64,000 nucleotides of DNA from Collinsella sp. An7 (lineage in GTDB: Bacteria; Actinomycetota; Coriobacteriia; Coriobacteriales; Coriobacteriaceae). Of this stretch, positions 25,192 to 33,648 are shown one piece after another. A program made the position numbers and the translations under genes. The first letter of the stretch is position 1. Each line of letters starts with the position of its first letter. The notes beneath the pieces were generated by a model that did no database searches, was not told the DNA's origin, and saw nothing but the letters and a program-made list of their open reading frames with translations. The stretch spans positions 248,001-312,000 of the forward strand of contig NZ_NFHP01000002.1 of the NCBI RefSeq assembly GCF_002159335.1, read 5' to 3'.

Positions 25192-25991
25192 CAGGCACCT
25201 CCCCCGCTCGCCGCGGCATCGGCAGCCGCACCATCGGCCTCCTTGCCGGCAGACGCATCGCCATCGCCCTCCGCGCCGGCATCATCGGCCTTACCGTCGC
25301 TCGCAGCTTCATCCGCCTCTTCGGCATCGTCCGTGCTACCACCCTCGGCCTCCTGGTCGAGCGTCGCATCCGGGAGCGTCAGGCTCACCGACCCCTTTGC
25401 CGTCGCCGCGAGCACCTCAGTCACGCGCTCCGGCTCAATCGCCAGGGTCGCCCACGAGATGGTCGTGCCCTCGGTCTCCTTGCCATGCGCACTCGTGTCG
25501 ATCACGCCCGCCCGGCAGAGCAGGTCGGCAACGCCGTTGTTAGAAACGTAGACATCAACCTGGTCGCCCGGAGATATGGCGCCGCCCACCGCGTGTTCCT
25601 CATCCACGGGGACCGAAACCGCCACCGTGCCCGCAGGCACCTCAATGGCGCCGTCCTCCTGCTCGAGGTAGACGGGACAAATCACCGCCCGCTCCGGGAT
25701 GCTCGAGGTCGCTCGCGATCCGGCAATGTCGGCAACCGAGGTCACCGCTCCGTCGGGGAGCAGGCTCGCAACCCACTCCTCAACGTGCACGTTCGCCTCG
25801 CTCAACGCCTCGCCGGCATCGATGTCGCGCGACGCCACGCAAACGCTCACGAGCTCGCCGCCATATGCGGCGAGTGCCTCTTGCCGAGCCTGTTCCGCCT
25901 CGGCGCGCACGGAGGAGCCGTACCAAAGGGCGAGCGCTGCAGCCAGCACCCCCGAGGTCACACTCAATAGCAATTTGGTCGTCCGTTTCAC
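25191..25991 (-). CDS. cpaB: CpaB/RcpC-family pilus assembly protein (SAF domain)
   Basis: 266 residues, GTG start at 25991 with GGAGG. An N-terminal helix (LLLSVTSGVLAAALALWYGS) anchors it outside. The SAF domain follows (VASRDIDAGEALSEANV near 52-68) and a RcpC-like part (VPAGTVAVSVPVDEEHAVGG, ISPGDQVDVYVS). The last 55 residues are an acidic Ala/Asp/Glu tail. It is the first gene of the Tad operon, so the promoter should be in 26000-26410. No secretin gene occurs, as expected without an outer membrane. Confidence 0.85.
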   Translation of the reverse strand: MKRTTKLLLSVTSGVLAAALALWYGSSVRAEAEQARQEALAAYGGELVSVCVASRDIDAGEALSEANVHVEEWVASLLPDGAVTSVADIAGSRATSSIPERAVICPVYLEQEDGAIEVPAGTVAVSVPVDEEHAVGGAISPGDQVDVYVSNNGVADLLCRAGVIDTSAHGKETEGTTISWATLAIEPERVTEVLAATAKGSVSLTLPDATLDQEAEGGSTDDAEEADEAASDGKADDAGAEGDGDASAGKEADGAAADAAASGGGA

Positions 25992-26113
25992 GCGCGCCTC
26001 CGCTCCAGAAGAACCGGGAGCGCCCCGACGGCTCCCCCTGGTTTCATTCTCAAAGCGGCAGGTCAGAGGGCTTAGATCAATCTGAGAAAGTTCGACACGT
26101 TCTTACCAAAAGC

Positions 26114-26151
26114 TGTCACGAATCTAACCACCCGGTTAGATTCGTGACAGA
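26114..26151. repeat. 17-bp perfect palindrome upstream of the Tad operon
   Basis: Arms CTGTCACGAATCTAACC (26114-26130) and its exact complement (26135-26151) with four bases between. It has no T tract, so it is not a terminator. It lies 122 bp before cpaB. It may be a regulator site for the pilus operon or another REP-type palindrome; it lacks the GGGGAC core of the other copies. Confidence 0.6.
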
Positions 26152-26303
26152 AGCCGTAGAAAAACGGTCAGGATTTGGTTGGACAAACATTGAAGCGTTT
26201 AAAGTTTGGCTCAACTCACTTTTTCTGACACAAAGCGACACAGAACCTCCACGCCGCTCGGGCGCCACCCCAAGACGCACGCCTTCTGCTCGCGAGCCCG
26301 TGC

Positions 26304-26330
26304 AAAAAACAGGCGGCCCAACAAGCCGCC
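26304..26330 (-). terminator. rho-independent terminator of rsgA
   Basis: On the minus strand GGCGGC and GCCGCC form a stem with a 7-base loop, followed by TGTTTTTT. It is about 85 bp past the rsgA stop. Confidence 0.8.
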
Positions 26331-26414
26331 CGCACGCCTATATATGCTCCGCCACACGCCGCGCGCCCGCACCGCGCAGCGCCCCGGCACCCAACGGCAC
26401 CGGCAGCGCACCCG

Positions 26415-27578
26415 CTACAGCTTTACATCCGGGTCGAGACTCTGGGCACTCACGCGCATCGCCCGTGCCAGGGTCAGGCACGCCTCGAGCCGCACCGAGT
26501 CGAGCTCGCCCGCGGCCTCGGCCTCGCGCACCGCGCAACCCGGCTCATGCGTATGCGTGCAGTCGTTAAAGCGACAACCGTGCGCCGCCTCCACCACCTC
26601 GGGAAAGACGCGCGCCAGCCCGCGCTCATGCCCCACCAGGGGCAAGCTCCTAAGACCCGGCGCATCGGCAACCACCCCGCCACCGGGGAGCAAGACCATC
26701 ACGCGCGCGACCGTGGTGTGCCGGCCCGCGTCATCGCGCTCGCGCACGGCACTCGTGGCCAGCACCTCATGCCCAAGCAACGCGTTGAGCAGGGTGGACT
26801 TACCCGCGCCCGATTCTCCCAGAATCATGGCGCACGTCCCCACCGGTACACGCTCGCGCACTGCGTCGACGCCCTCACCCTCCGCCGACGAGGTCACCAC
26901 CACGTCAACGCCCGAGCCCACCAGCCGCCGCACGCGCCCAAGCTCATGCTCGAGTTCGTCCGGCGTGCAGCGATCGGCCTTGGTGAGCACCACGGTCGCC
27001 GCCGCGCCGCAATCCGCCGCGAGCACGAGGGAGCGCGCGATGCGGTCGAGCAGCACCTCGCCCGCCCCGAGCGCCGCCACCACGAGCACGCGGTCAACGT
27101 TGGCGCAGAGCACCTGCCGCTCGCCGCGGTTCTTGCCACGCCACCGCTCGAAGGCGTTGCGCCGCGGCAGCACACGCTCGATCACGCCCATGTCGTGCCC
27201 CGGGGCGAGGCGCACAGCTACCGCGTCGCCGATGGCGGGCAACAGCCCCTCGTCGCGCTCGCGGTCGCGCTTGGCAAAACCCACGGCGTGCTCGGCGCGA
27301 AACGTCGCCTCCGCCGTCGTCACCAGGGGAAACCCCCGGTCGAGCCTGATCACAAACCCGAGGTGCATCTCGTCGGGAGCGTCGCTCCCCGCCCGGAACT
27401 CCTCAAAGGCCGCGCGCTGCGCATCGTCCACACGGAGGTCGTCGAACGACGGGGCATCGGCCAGGGCCGCGCCGGAGGGCAGCGATGCGATCGCCGCGGC
27501 ATCCAGAGCCGCGTCCGCCCCTGCACGCCGCCGAGCGCCGGCGCGCGAACCCGTCTTCTTCCGAGCTTTCTTTGCCAT
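26415..27578 (-). CDS. rsgA: ribosome small-subunit-dependent GTPase A
   Basis: 387 residues. Circularly permuted GTPase that checks maturation of the 30S subunit. The OB fold lies at about 70-155, then G4 TKAD (near 212), G1 GESGAGKST (near 268) and G3 DAPGL. The zinc region CRFNDCTHTHEPGC near 345 gives the Cys/His/Cys ligands. The first 40 residues are Lys/Arg/Ala-rich and extra to the family. GGAGGT precedes the ATG. Confidence 0.95.
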   Translation of the reverse strand: MAKKARKKTGSRAGARRRAGADAALDAAAIASLPSGAALADAPSFDDLRVDDAQRAAFEEFRAGSDAPDEMHLGFVIRLDRGFPLVTTAEATFRAEHAVGFAKRDRERDEGLLPAIGDAVAVRLAPGHDMGVIERVLPRRNAFERWRGKNRGERQVLCANVDRVLVVAALGAGEVLLDRIARSLVLAADCGAAATVVLTKADRCTPDELEHELGRVRRLVGSGVDVVVTSSAEGEGVDAVRERVPVGTCAMILGESGAGKSTLLNALLGHEVLATSAVRERDDAGRHTTVARVMVLLPGGGVVADAPGLRSLPLVGHERGLARVFPEVVEAAHGCRFNDCTHTHEPGCAVREAEAAGELDSVRLEACLTLARAMRVSAQSLDPDVKL

Positions 27579-27606
27579 GCAAACCTCCGCAAGCTACCTG
27601 CGGAGA

Positions 27607-28089
27607 TTATAGCAGCGTCTTGTCTGGGCTAACCAAGAGGCTCCAAGACCGGCAATCTGCCGCCTTGCACCCGCGCGGGGCTTCAACGGCATGCTGCGGC
27701 ATGGCACTGCGCAGCTGTGACCGCGGCGAGAAGTCCTTGCCGGGAAACACTGCCGTGAGCACCTCGGGTGCCGGAACGACGACCTCCCTGCCGTCGGCAA
27801 GCGTATAGATCACCGCCCCGCACATCAGCATGATCCTAACCTGACGGTGGACGGGATCCTGCGGGTTGAACCCTCCCCGCCTGCCGAAGCACCCGTCAAC
27901 GAACTCCCGGTAGCGCTCCATCGACGAGTACGCGGGCGCGGGCAGCTCAAACGGCGCGCGACCGTCCTCGCCAGACGCGTCCGCGCCGCATGCGCCCTCG
28001 TCGCCCGGCTCGTCTTCGCCATCTGGCGCCAGCATGTCCTCCGTCAGCCACATATCGGGTGCAACCAGCTCGCCCGCCTTGTCCCTCAT
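27607..28089 (-). CDS. hypothetical protein
   Basis: 160 residues from the ATG at 28089, preceded by TGAGGA. Third-codon GC is high throughout, as in neighbouring real genes, so I believe it is coding. The middle is Asp/Glu-rich; residues 75-135 (YREFVDGCFGRRGGFNPQDP ... GAVIYTLADGREVVVPAPEV) look folded. No signal peptide, membrane helix or known motif is seen. It ends 28 bp before the rsgA start and may be in the same transcript. Confidence 0.55.
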   Translation of the reverse strand: MRDKAGELVAPDMWLTEDMLAPDGEDEPGDEGACGADASGEDGRAPFELPAPAYSSMERYREFVDGCFGRRGGFNPQDPVHRQVRIMLMCGAVIYTLADGREVVVPAPEVLTAVFPGKDFSPRSQLRSAMPQHAVEAPRGCKAADCRSWSLLVSPDKTLL

Positions 28090-28178
28090 GGTCCTCACCA
28101 CCCGTTCCGAAGCCCCACGGTCCAGCCCCGGGCCCGGCAGCACGCCGCCGGCCCGCAATCTCTCGCCGGATGCCCGTC

Positions 28179-28793
28179 TCAGCAGTCCTCGTCGGGCGCC
28201 TGGCCGTCGTGCGCCGCCCATTCGCAGGGGCCGAGCGAGATGTCGCTGAACCGCGCCGTGAACGACGAGTCTTCCGGCGATGCCGCGTACACGCCCACGC
28301 GCACCGCGCCCGCAGCCTCGTGCAGATGGCAGATGCGCATCTGCTGCCAGCTTGCGCCGTCGCCGGAGCACTCGATGCGAAAGTCGTCCTCGCGGCGGCT
28401 CAGGCGATACCACATCTGGCGCGTAGACGCGGGAATCTCGGTCGTCGCCCAGTCGGACCATCCATGGTTGGTAACGACGCTCCCCAGGTGCTGGTACTCC
28501 TCGTTCTCGTACTCAACCGATGCCTTGATCCAGTTCTCGGCGTCAAGGTAGAGCGCGACACCGCACTGGTCGAAGCGATGGTGCGCGTCGGAGAAATCCG
28601 TGCGCACGACGAACGAGAAAAAGCGCTCGGCAATCTCGAGCTGCAGCACCGGCGCGTTGTCGTTGCGAAAGTGATAGTAGGTGCGCTGCCACAGGTCGGT
28701 CCCGGGCTCCGTGGTGATGGCGAGTGCGCCGTCCGCGACCTCCCAAGAGCGCGGCTCGCGCGTCCACGTCATCGTCTTCCAGTCAACCGTCAT
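28179..28793 (-). CDS. DUF1349 (YesU-like) concanavalin-fold protein
   Basis: 204 residues. Family marks are the start VDWKTMTWTREP, GTDLWQRTYYHFRNDNAPVL, RFDQCGVALYLDAENWIKAS, TRQMWYRLSRRED and the end VRVGVYAASPEDSSFTARFS, all typical of DUF1349. The fold is a lectin/glucanase-like beta sandwich; relatives such as YesU sit in sugar-use clusters, but activity is not established. The ATG at 28793 is preceded by GAGAGGGGA at a long distance. Confidence 0.85.
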   Translation of the reverse strand: MTVDWKTMTWTREPRSWEVADGALAITTEPGTDLWQRTYYHFRNDNAPVLQLEIAERFFSFVVRTDFSDAHHRFDQCGVALYLDAENWIKASVEYENEEYQHLGSVVTNHGWSDWATTEIPASTRQMWYRLSRREDDFRIECSGDGASWQQMRICHLHEAAGAVRVGVYAASPEDSSFTARFSDISLGPCEWAAHDGQAPDEDC

Positions 28794-28985
28794 ATCGATC
28801 GCACATCCCCTCTCTCGCAGCCGCCGCACAGCGGGCCGGGGCTCGCAGCGCCCCCATCCGTCCATGCGCTCGTCACACGTGCACTACGGCAATGGTAATA
28901 CGATTCGTCGCCCCCCGGGCGTAACCAATGTGCTGGCGCCGAGCGGCCGGGAACCCGCACAGCGAGGCATCGCCAGAGAACCGCT

Positions 28986-29486
28986 TTAGCGCTTCTTGTG
29001 CGGCCACTTTTTCGCCGGCGCCTCCTCGGCCTGCCGGGCGCGCATCCCGCGCACCTCGCCGGAGAACTCCTCCCCCGCCTTCGTGAACCCGTCCATCTTG
29101 CGGCTCACCTTGCCTGCGTGCGCCTCGGCCCTCTTCTTGCCCTCGACGGCGGCCTCGGCGCGCTTTTGGCGGTTGAGCTCCTCGAGATTTACGCCCGCCT
29201 CGCCCATGAGCGCCTCGACGTTCTTCTTGGCGTTGGTGGTCCCCACCTTGAGCACCACGGACATGAGCGCACCCAGCACGAGCGCCACCACGCCCACGAT
29301 GCCCCACCCGGCGCCAAAGCCGCCGTAGAACCCGCCGTAACCCAGCAGGAAGCCGACCGCCACGAGAGAGTACCCCAGGCGCAGCCACACGTTCAGCCGC
29401 TGGATGGCATCGGTCTGCAGGCGCGCCTCGCGAATGAAGTCGTCGCGCGTCCAGCGGGAGGTGTCGAGGGGGTTGAGCTTGGCCAT
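28986..29486 (-). CDS. small two-helix membrane protein with basic coiled tail
   Basis: 166 residues from the ATG at 29486 (GAGGAGA). After 30 polar residues two hydrophobic helices (about 36-56, GYSLVAVGFLLGYGGFYGGF, and 60-82, IVGVVALVLGALMSVVLKVG) are joined by a tight turn. The C-terminal 85 residues are Lys/Arg/Glu-rich and helical, probably cytosolic. I do not recognise the family. The gene stands alone. Confidence 0.7.
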   Translation of the reverse strand: MAKLNPLDTSRWTRDDFIREARLQTDAIQRLNVWLRLGYSLVAVGFLLGYGGFYGGFGAGWGIVGVVALVLGALMSVVLKVGTTNAKKNVEALMGEAGVNLEELNRQKRAEAAVEGKKRAEAHAGKVSRKMDGFTKAGEEFSGEVRGMRARQAEEAPAKKWPHKKR

Positions 29487-29607
29487 GATGCGTCTCCTCA
29501 CGCGGGAAACCGATAATGAAACGATACACGTAAAACAAGGAAGGGGCTGCGGAACAGAGCGCCCGCAGCCCCTCGATGCGATCACGAAAGCACGGCAGCG
29601 CCTTGCG

Positions 29608-29823
29608 TTACGCCCCGGCCGTTGCGATGGTCGCCGCGCCGAAGAAGCCGATCACCGAGCCCACGAAGGCGACCACAAGCAGGATGAGCATCGTGATGAT
29701 GGGGCTGACCTTCTTCTTGGACATGAGCCACCAGCACAGCAGGGTGAAGATCAGGGGCAGCAGCTTGGGGAAGATGCCGTCGAGCGTGCCCTGGAGCGTG
29801 CCGCCGCCGGGTCCGCGCCCCAC
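29608..29823 (-). pseudogene. C-terminal remnant of a mannose-family PTS IID subunit
   Basis: The last 65 codons (TLQGTLDGIFPKLLPLIFTL ... KKKVSPIITMLILLVVAFVG) match the C-terminal end of PTS IID proteins of the mannose/fructose/sorbose class: the conserved LD.IFP.LLPL segment and the KKKVSP turn between two helices. At about 29800 the homology stops and the DNA continues as a HAD hydrolase in another frame. A GTG at 29823 could start a 71-residue peptide, but no ribosome site supports it. The rest of the about 280-residue protein is absent. Confidence 0.75.
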
Positions 29824-30320
29824 AGCTCACAGAGGGCGCGCACCGCGTGAGCCTTGTTGGTGCCCCGCGGCATCACCTCGATGAGGATGTTCGAGGAGCG
29901 CATGACGGCGAGCTCAGGAAAGCGCCCGCGCAGCTCGCCCTCGATGCCCACCGTCTGGGCGGGATCGCAGATGAGCAGGAGCTTCTGCACCTCGTCGTGC
30001 GCGATGGACGCGATGTCGCCCTCGCGCGCCTCGGCCATCACGATGCGCTCCTCGTTTCTGAGGCGCTCGTCGTCCTTGCGCGGCGAGACCCAGTCCTCGA
30101 AGGCGTAGGCGCTCCACGTGAGGTCGAACCCCCGCCGCTCGATGAACTCGACCACGTCCTGCGCGGTCTTTTTGCTAAAGCCGTGATGGTAGACAACGGA
30201 GCGGTCCCGGTCCAGGACAACGCCGCCGCTGTAGGTGACCACCGGGCACGCGATGTCGTTCTGCTCGAGCATGGGGTAGGTACCTGTGATACCGCGCGCC
30301 GTGACGATCACGAACGGCAG
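29811..30320 (-). pseudogene. middle part of a Cof-type HAD phosphatase
   Basis: 170 codons read as LPFVIVTARGITGTYPMLEQ through a typical cap domain to NILIEVMPRGTNKAHAVRAL. These are motif II, the C2 cap and the Lys-region equivalent of sugar-phosphate HAD enzymes. Both ends are missing: no DxDGT nucleophile motif at the start and no GDxxND metal motif at the end. It cannot be active. The left end joins the PTS IID remnant and the right end joins the UTRA remnant within four bases. Confidence 0.8.
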
Positions 30321-30323
30321 GCG

Positions 30324-30473
30324 GCGCTCTTCGGCCTCGACGCCGGCGCCCCCGCCTTCCGCATCACGCGCGTCACCTACGACGCCAACGAGCGCCCCTT
30401 CGAACTCACCGTCACCCTCGCCCCCGGAGACCGCAACAGTTACGAGCTCTCCTCCCCGAACGGCCTCGCATAG
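30324..30473 (+). pseudogene. C-terminal remnant of a GntR/UTRA regulator
   Basis: 49 codons on the plus strand (GAPAFRITRVTYDANERPFE, then LTVTLAPGDRNSYEL, ending at 30473) match the last strand and helix of UTRA ligand-binding domains, where the pattern is a hydrophobic-Arg-x-TY-D then an acidic tail with GDR. No DNA-binding domain is present. The remnant starts four bases from the end of the HAD fragment, which is on the other strand. Confidence 0.7.
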
Positions 30474-30534
30474 CCAACAAGTCCGCACGTCCTGAGCCTG
30501 GCTCCGATTTATGCCAACGGCTCCGCATAACAAA

Positions 30535-30614
30535 GGGCCGGGCGCAACCCCGGAGGGTGTTTCCCGCAGCCGCAAAGCGGCGAGGACCACACCCGAAGGG
30601 GTTGCGCCCGGCCC
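30535..30614 (-). ncRNA. structured repeat element, copy 1
   Basis: Outer 17-bp perfect stem (30535-30551 with 30598-30614), then an inner helix GGGTGT/ACACCC and a 4-bp CCGC/GCGG tip. On the minus strand the sides of the internal part read TGGTCCTCG and CTGCGGGAAAC, which recur in the copies at 37794 and 38242. It starts 28 bp past the ATPase stop in the same direction, so it may end or stabilise that mRNA. It has no T tract. Confidence 0.6.
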
Positions 30615-30641
30615 GGTCAGGTCGAAGCGTGTAGCGCGCCC

Positions 30642-33326
30642 TTACGCGTCCTTCTCCACCGAACGCATGATGGCCTTGTAGACCTCCATGAGCGGGATGA
30701 TGAGGAACGCAAGACCCAGTGCAGAGGCAAGCGCCACCGGCGGCAGCTCCATGAAGCCGAACATCTCGGCCAAGAACGGCACCTCGACCACGATGACCGT
30801 CAGGATGAGCGCGAGCACCGCGGCACCCCAGAGCCACATGTTCTGCTTCTTCATGGTGAAGAGCGACTGACGGCGGCTGCGCATGTTAAAGCAGTGGAAG
30901 ATCTCGACCATGGAAAGCGTAATAAACGCCATGGTCACACCCTCTTCGTCGGCGGTACCGGCAATCATGTCGGCGATGTTGATATAGCCCATGTCGAAGT
31001 ACACGCCCACAAAGAAGCTCGCGAGCACAAGCGCGGTGATGATGATGCCCTGCACCACGATATCGAGGCCCATGCCGCCAGCGAAGACGCCGTCCTTGGC
31101 GTTACGCGGCTTGCGCTTCATGATGTCGCCCTCGGCGCCTTCCATACCGAGCGCAAGCGCCGGGAAGCAGTCCGTCACGAGGTTGATCCACAGCAGCTGC
31201 ACCGGCTGGAAGATGGTAAAGCCCACGAGCGTGGCCACAAAGACCGAGAGCACCTCGGCGATGTTGGCCGAGAGCAGGAACTGGATGACCTTGCGAATGT
31301 TGTCGTAGATGCGACGACCCTCTTCCACCGCGTTGATGATGGTGGCGAAGTTGTCGTCGGCGAGCACCATGTCGGCCACGTTCTTGGTGACGTCGGTACC
31401 GGTGATACCCATGCCGACGCCGATGTCGGCGCGCTTGATGGAGGGCGCGTCGTTAACGCCGTCGCCCGTCATGGCGACGATGTTGCCGCGGCTCTTCCAA
31501 GCGTCGACGATGCGCGCCTTGTGCTCGGGCTGGACGCGCGCATAGACGCTGTACTCGGTGACCTTCTCGTGGAAGTCCTCGTCGGAGATCTTGTCGAGCT
31601 CGGCGCCGGTGATGGCGTGGCCCGCGCCGTCGCCCTCGAGGATGCCGAGGTTCTTGGCGATGGCCACGGCGGTATCGATGTGGTCGCCCGTGATCATGAC
31701 CGGGCGGATGCCGGCCTCGCGGGCCTCGGCGATGGCGGGTGCCACCTCGGGGCGCTCGGGGTCGATCATGCCGGAGAGACCGCAGAACACGAGGTCGTGC
31801 TCGAGCGCCTCAGGGCTGCAGTCGGCGGGCACCTCGTCCCAGGTGCGGCTCGCGAGCGCCAGCACGCGCAGGGCCTCATCGGCCATGGCCTTGTTGGCGG
31901 CCAGGAGCTCGGCCTTGCGCTCGGCCGTGAGCGGGACAATCGCATCGCCGTCGTAGATCTGCGTGCACAGGTCGAGCACCACGTCGGGCGCGCCCTTGGT
32001 GTACTGCTCAAAGGTGCCGTCGGCCTCTTCCACAACAACCGACATCATCTTGCGGCTCGAGTCAAAGGGCGCCTCGCCCACACGCGGGTGCTCGACCTCG
32101 AGCCCTTTCATGCCGGCCTTGGCGGCGTCGTTAACGAGCGCGCACTCGGTGGGCTCGCCCTGGGCCTCGCCGGCCTCCTCGTCCCACTTGGCGTCGGAGC
32201 AGAGCGCCATGCCGGCGAGGAACTTCTCCTCGGGCGCAGCGAGCACGTGCTTGACCACGGTCATCTTGTTCTGGGTGAGAGTGCCGGTCTTGTCCGAGCA
32301 GATGACGGTCGTGCAGCCGAGGGTCTCGACCGCCGTCATCTTGCGGATGATGGCCTGACGCTTGGCCATCTTGGTGACGCCCATCGAGAGCACGATCGTG
32401 ACCACGGCCACGAGGCCCTCGGGGATGGCGGCGACGGCGAGCGACACGGCGACCATAAAGGTGTCGAGGATCATCTCGGGGTTCTGGCCGAGCTCGCTGC
32501 CGTGGCGGATGAGGTCGACGGCAAAGATGACCACGCAGATGCCGAGCACGAGCTTGGTGAGGATACCCGAGAGCTCGTTGAGCTTGATCTGCAGCGGCGT
32601 GAGCTCCTTCTTGGCGGTGGTGAGGGCGTCGGCGATCTTGCCCATCTCGGTCTTCATGCCGGTCGCGACCACCACGGCCATACCGCGTCCGTACACCACG
32701 GTGGAGCCCATGTAGCACATGTTCTTGCGGTCGCCGAGCGGCACGTCGTCGGAGTCGGGGGAAAGCTCGATGGCCTGCACGTGCTTCTCCACCGGCACGG
32801 ACTCGCCGGTGAGGGCGGCCTCCTCGATCTTCATGCTGGCGCTCTCGAGCACGCGGCAGTCGGCCGGCACCGAGTCGCCCGCCTCGAGCACCACGATGTC
32901 GCCGGGCACGAGCTCAGACGAGGGCAGGTGCACGAGCTTGCCGTCGCGGATCACCTTGGACTGCGCGGCGCTCATCTGCTGCAGGGCCTCGAGAGCCTGC
33001 TCGCTCTTGGCCTCCTGCACCACACCGAGCACCGAGTTGATGATAACGACGGCCAGGATGATGATGACATCGGCCCACTCGGGCTCGCCCTGGATGGTGC
33101 CCGTGATGGCCGAGATAGCCGCCGCCACGATGAGCATGATGACCATCGGGTCGGCCATCTGCTCAAAGAACCGCTTCCACAGCGGCGTCTTCTCCTCCTC
33201 CTTGAGCTTGTTGGGACCCACGGCCGCCAGGCGCGACGCCGCCTCCGCGGAGCTAAGACCCATCTCGGCGCCCACAGATTGCTCCGCAAGCACCTCCTCA
33301 GCCGAAGCCAAGTATTCCTTTGACAT
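30642..33326 (-). CDS. P-type cation-transporting ATPase, calcium (SERCA-like) type
   Basis: 894 residues from the ATG at 33326 (AGGAGGGG). Order: N-terminal cation-ATPase domain; first helices (about 58-98); actuator TGESVPVEK at 173; IPEGLVAVVT in M4 near 301; phosphorylation motif DKTGTLT at 345-351; nucleotide domain; hinge TGDGVNDAPSIKRADIG near 610; six C-terminal helices. The M4 PEGL and overall layout match Ca2+-exporting ATPases of Gram-positive bacteria. It should pump Ca2+ or a related cation out of the cell. The DKTGT and hinge motifs are intact. Stands alone, followed by structured element 1. Confidence 0.92.
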   Translation of the reverse strand: MSKEYLASAEEVLAEQSVGAEMGLSSAEAASRLAAVGPNKLKEEEKTPLWKRFFEQMADPMVIMLIVAAAISAITGTIQGEPEWADVIIILAVVIINSVLGVVQEAKSEQALEALQQMSAAQSKVIRDGKLVHLPSSELVPGDIVVLEAGDSVPADCRVLESASMKIEEAALTGESVPVEKHVQAIELSPDSDDVPLGDRKNMCYMGSTVVYGRGMAVVVATGMKTEMGKIADALTTAKKELTPLQIKLNELSGILTKLVLGICVVIFAVDLIRHGSELGQNPEMILDTFMVAVSLAVAAIPEGLVAVVTIVLSMGVTKMAKRQAIIRKMTAVETLGCTTVICSDKTGTLTQNKMTVVKHVLAAPEEKFLAGMALCSDAKWDEEAGEAQGEPTECALVNDAAKAGMKGLEVEHPRVGEAPFDSSRKMMSVVVEEADGTFEQYTKGAPDVVLDLCTQIYDGDAIVPLTAERKAELLAANKAMADEALRVLALASRTWDEVPADCSPEALEHDLVFCGLSGMIDPERPEVAPAIAEAREAGIRPVMITGDHIDTAVAIAKNLGILEGDGAGHAITGAELDKISDEDFHEKVTEYSVYARVQPEHKARIVDAWKSRGNIVAMTGDGVNDAPSIKRADIGVGMGITGTDVTKNVADMVLADDNFATIINAVEEGRRIYDNIRKVIQFLLSANIAEVLSVFVATLVGFTIFQPVQLLWINLVTDCFPALALGMEGAEGDIMKRKPRNAKDGVFAGGMGLDIVVQGIIITALVLASFFVGVYFDMGYINIADMIAGTADEEGVTMAFITLSMVEIFHCFNMRSRRQSLFTMKKQNMWLWGAAVLALILTVIVVEVPFLAEMFGFMELPPVALASALGLAFLIIPLMEVYKAIMRSVEKDA

Positions 33327-33648
33327 ACGTTCGACCCCTCCTGGGTGCATCAAGCCGCTCGGCAGATTGACGCCCGATCATAATTCCCCAGGGGTCGGGG
33401 CAAGGGCTCGTCAAGGCTGCCATGCCGAGAGGCAGCTGACAATAGCGACCATGATAGCGCAAATTGGGGGCGTGCTCCGCCGCGGGTGGCAATTCAAGAC
33501 GCAGGCCCCTCTTAAGACTTAGTTAATGGAAAAATCTTCCAAAATCGGCGTGCGGTAGAAATTTCTCGGTTATCGGTTTTTTGTTGACGCTATAATGACG
33601 CGCGGATTCAGATGAGACGTAAGGCGACGTAGAACCAAGGAGGTTCGC
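33327..33648. other. divergent promoter region, ATPase/pyk
   Basis: The gap holds a TATGAT (minus, 33382-33377) as a possible ATPase -10, with TTGCCC 15 bases upstream, and the pyk promoter. AT content is raised at 33520-33600. No gene is seen. Confidence 0.4.
33568..33596 (+). promoter_or_regulatory. pyk promoter
   Basis: A perfect TATAAT at 33591-33596 lies 53 bp before the pyk start in an AT-rich patch. The hexamer 17 bases before it is weak; a TTGACG at 33584 is too close to be its -35. The -10 is confident, the -35 is not. Confidence 0.6.

Larger units (their letters stand above)
25992..26414. other. intergenic region before the Tad operon
   Basis: The 423-bp gap holds the rsgA terminator, the 17-bp palindrome at 26114-26151 and an AT-richer stretch (26040-26240) that must contain the Tad promoter. 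I found no pair of -35/-10 hexamers good enough to call. Confidence 0.4.

Noticed and set aside
30894-33323. 809-residue plus-strand frame opposite the P-type ATPase
   Set aside because: Antisense shadow of a gene with all catalytic motifs; no ribosome site or domain.
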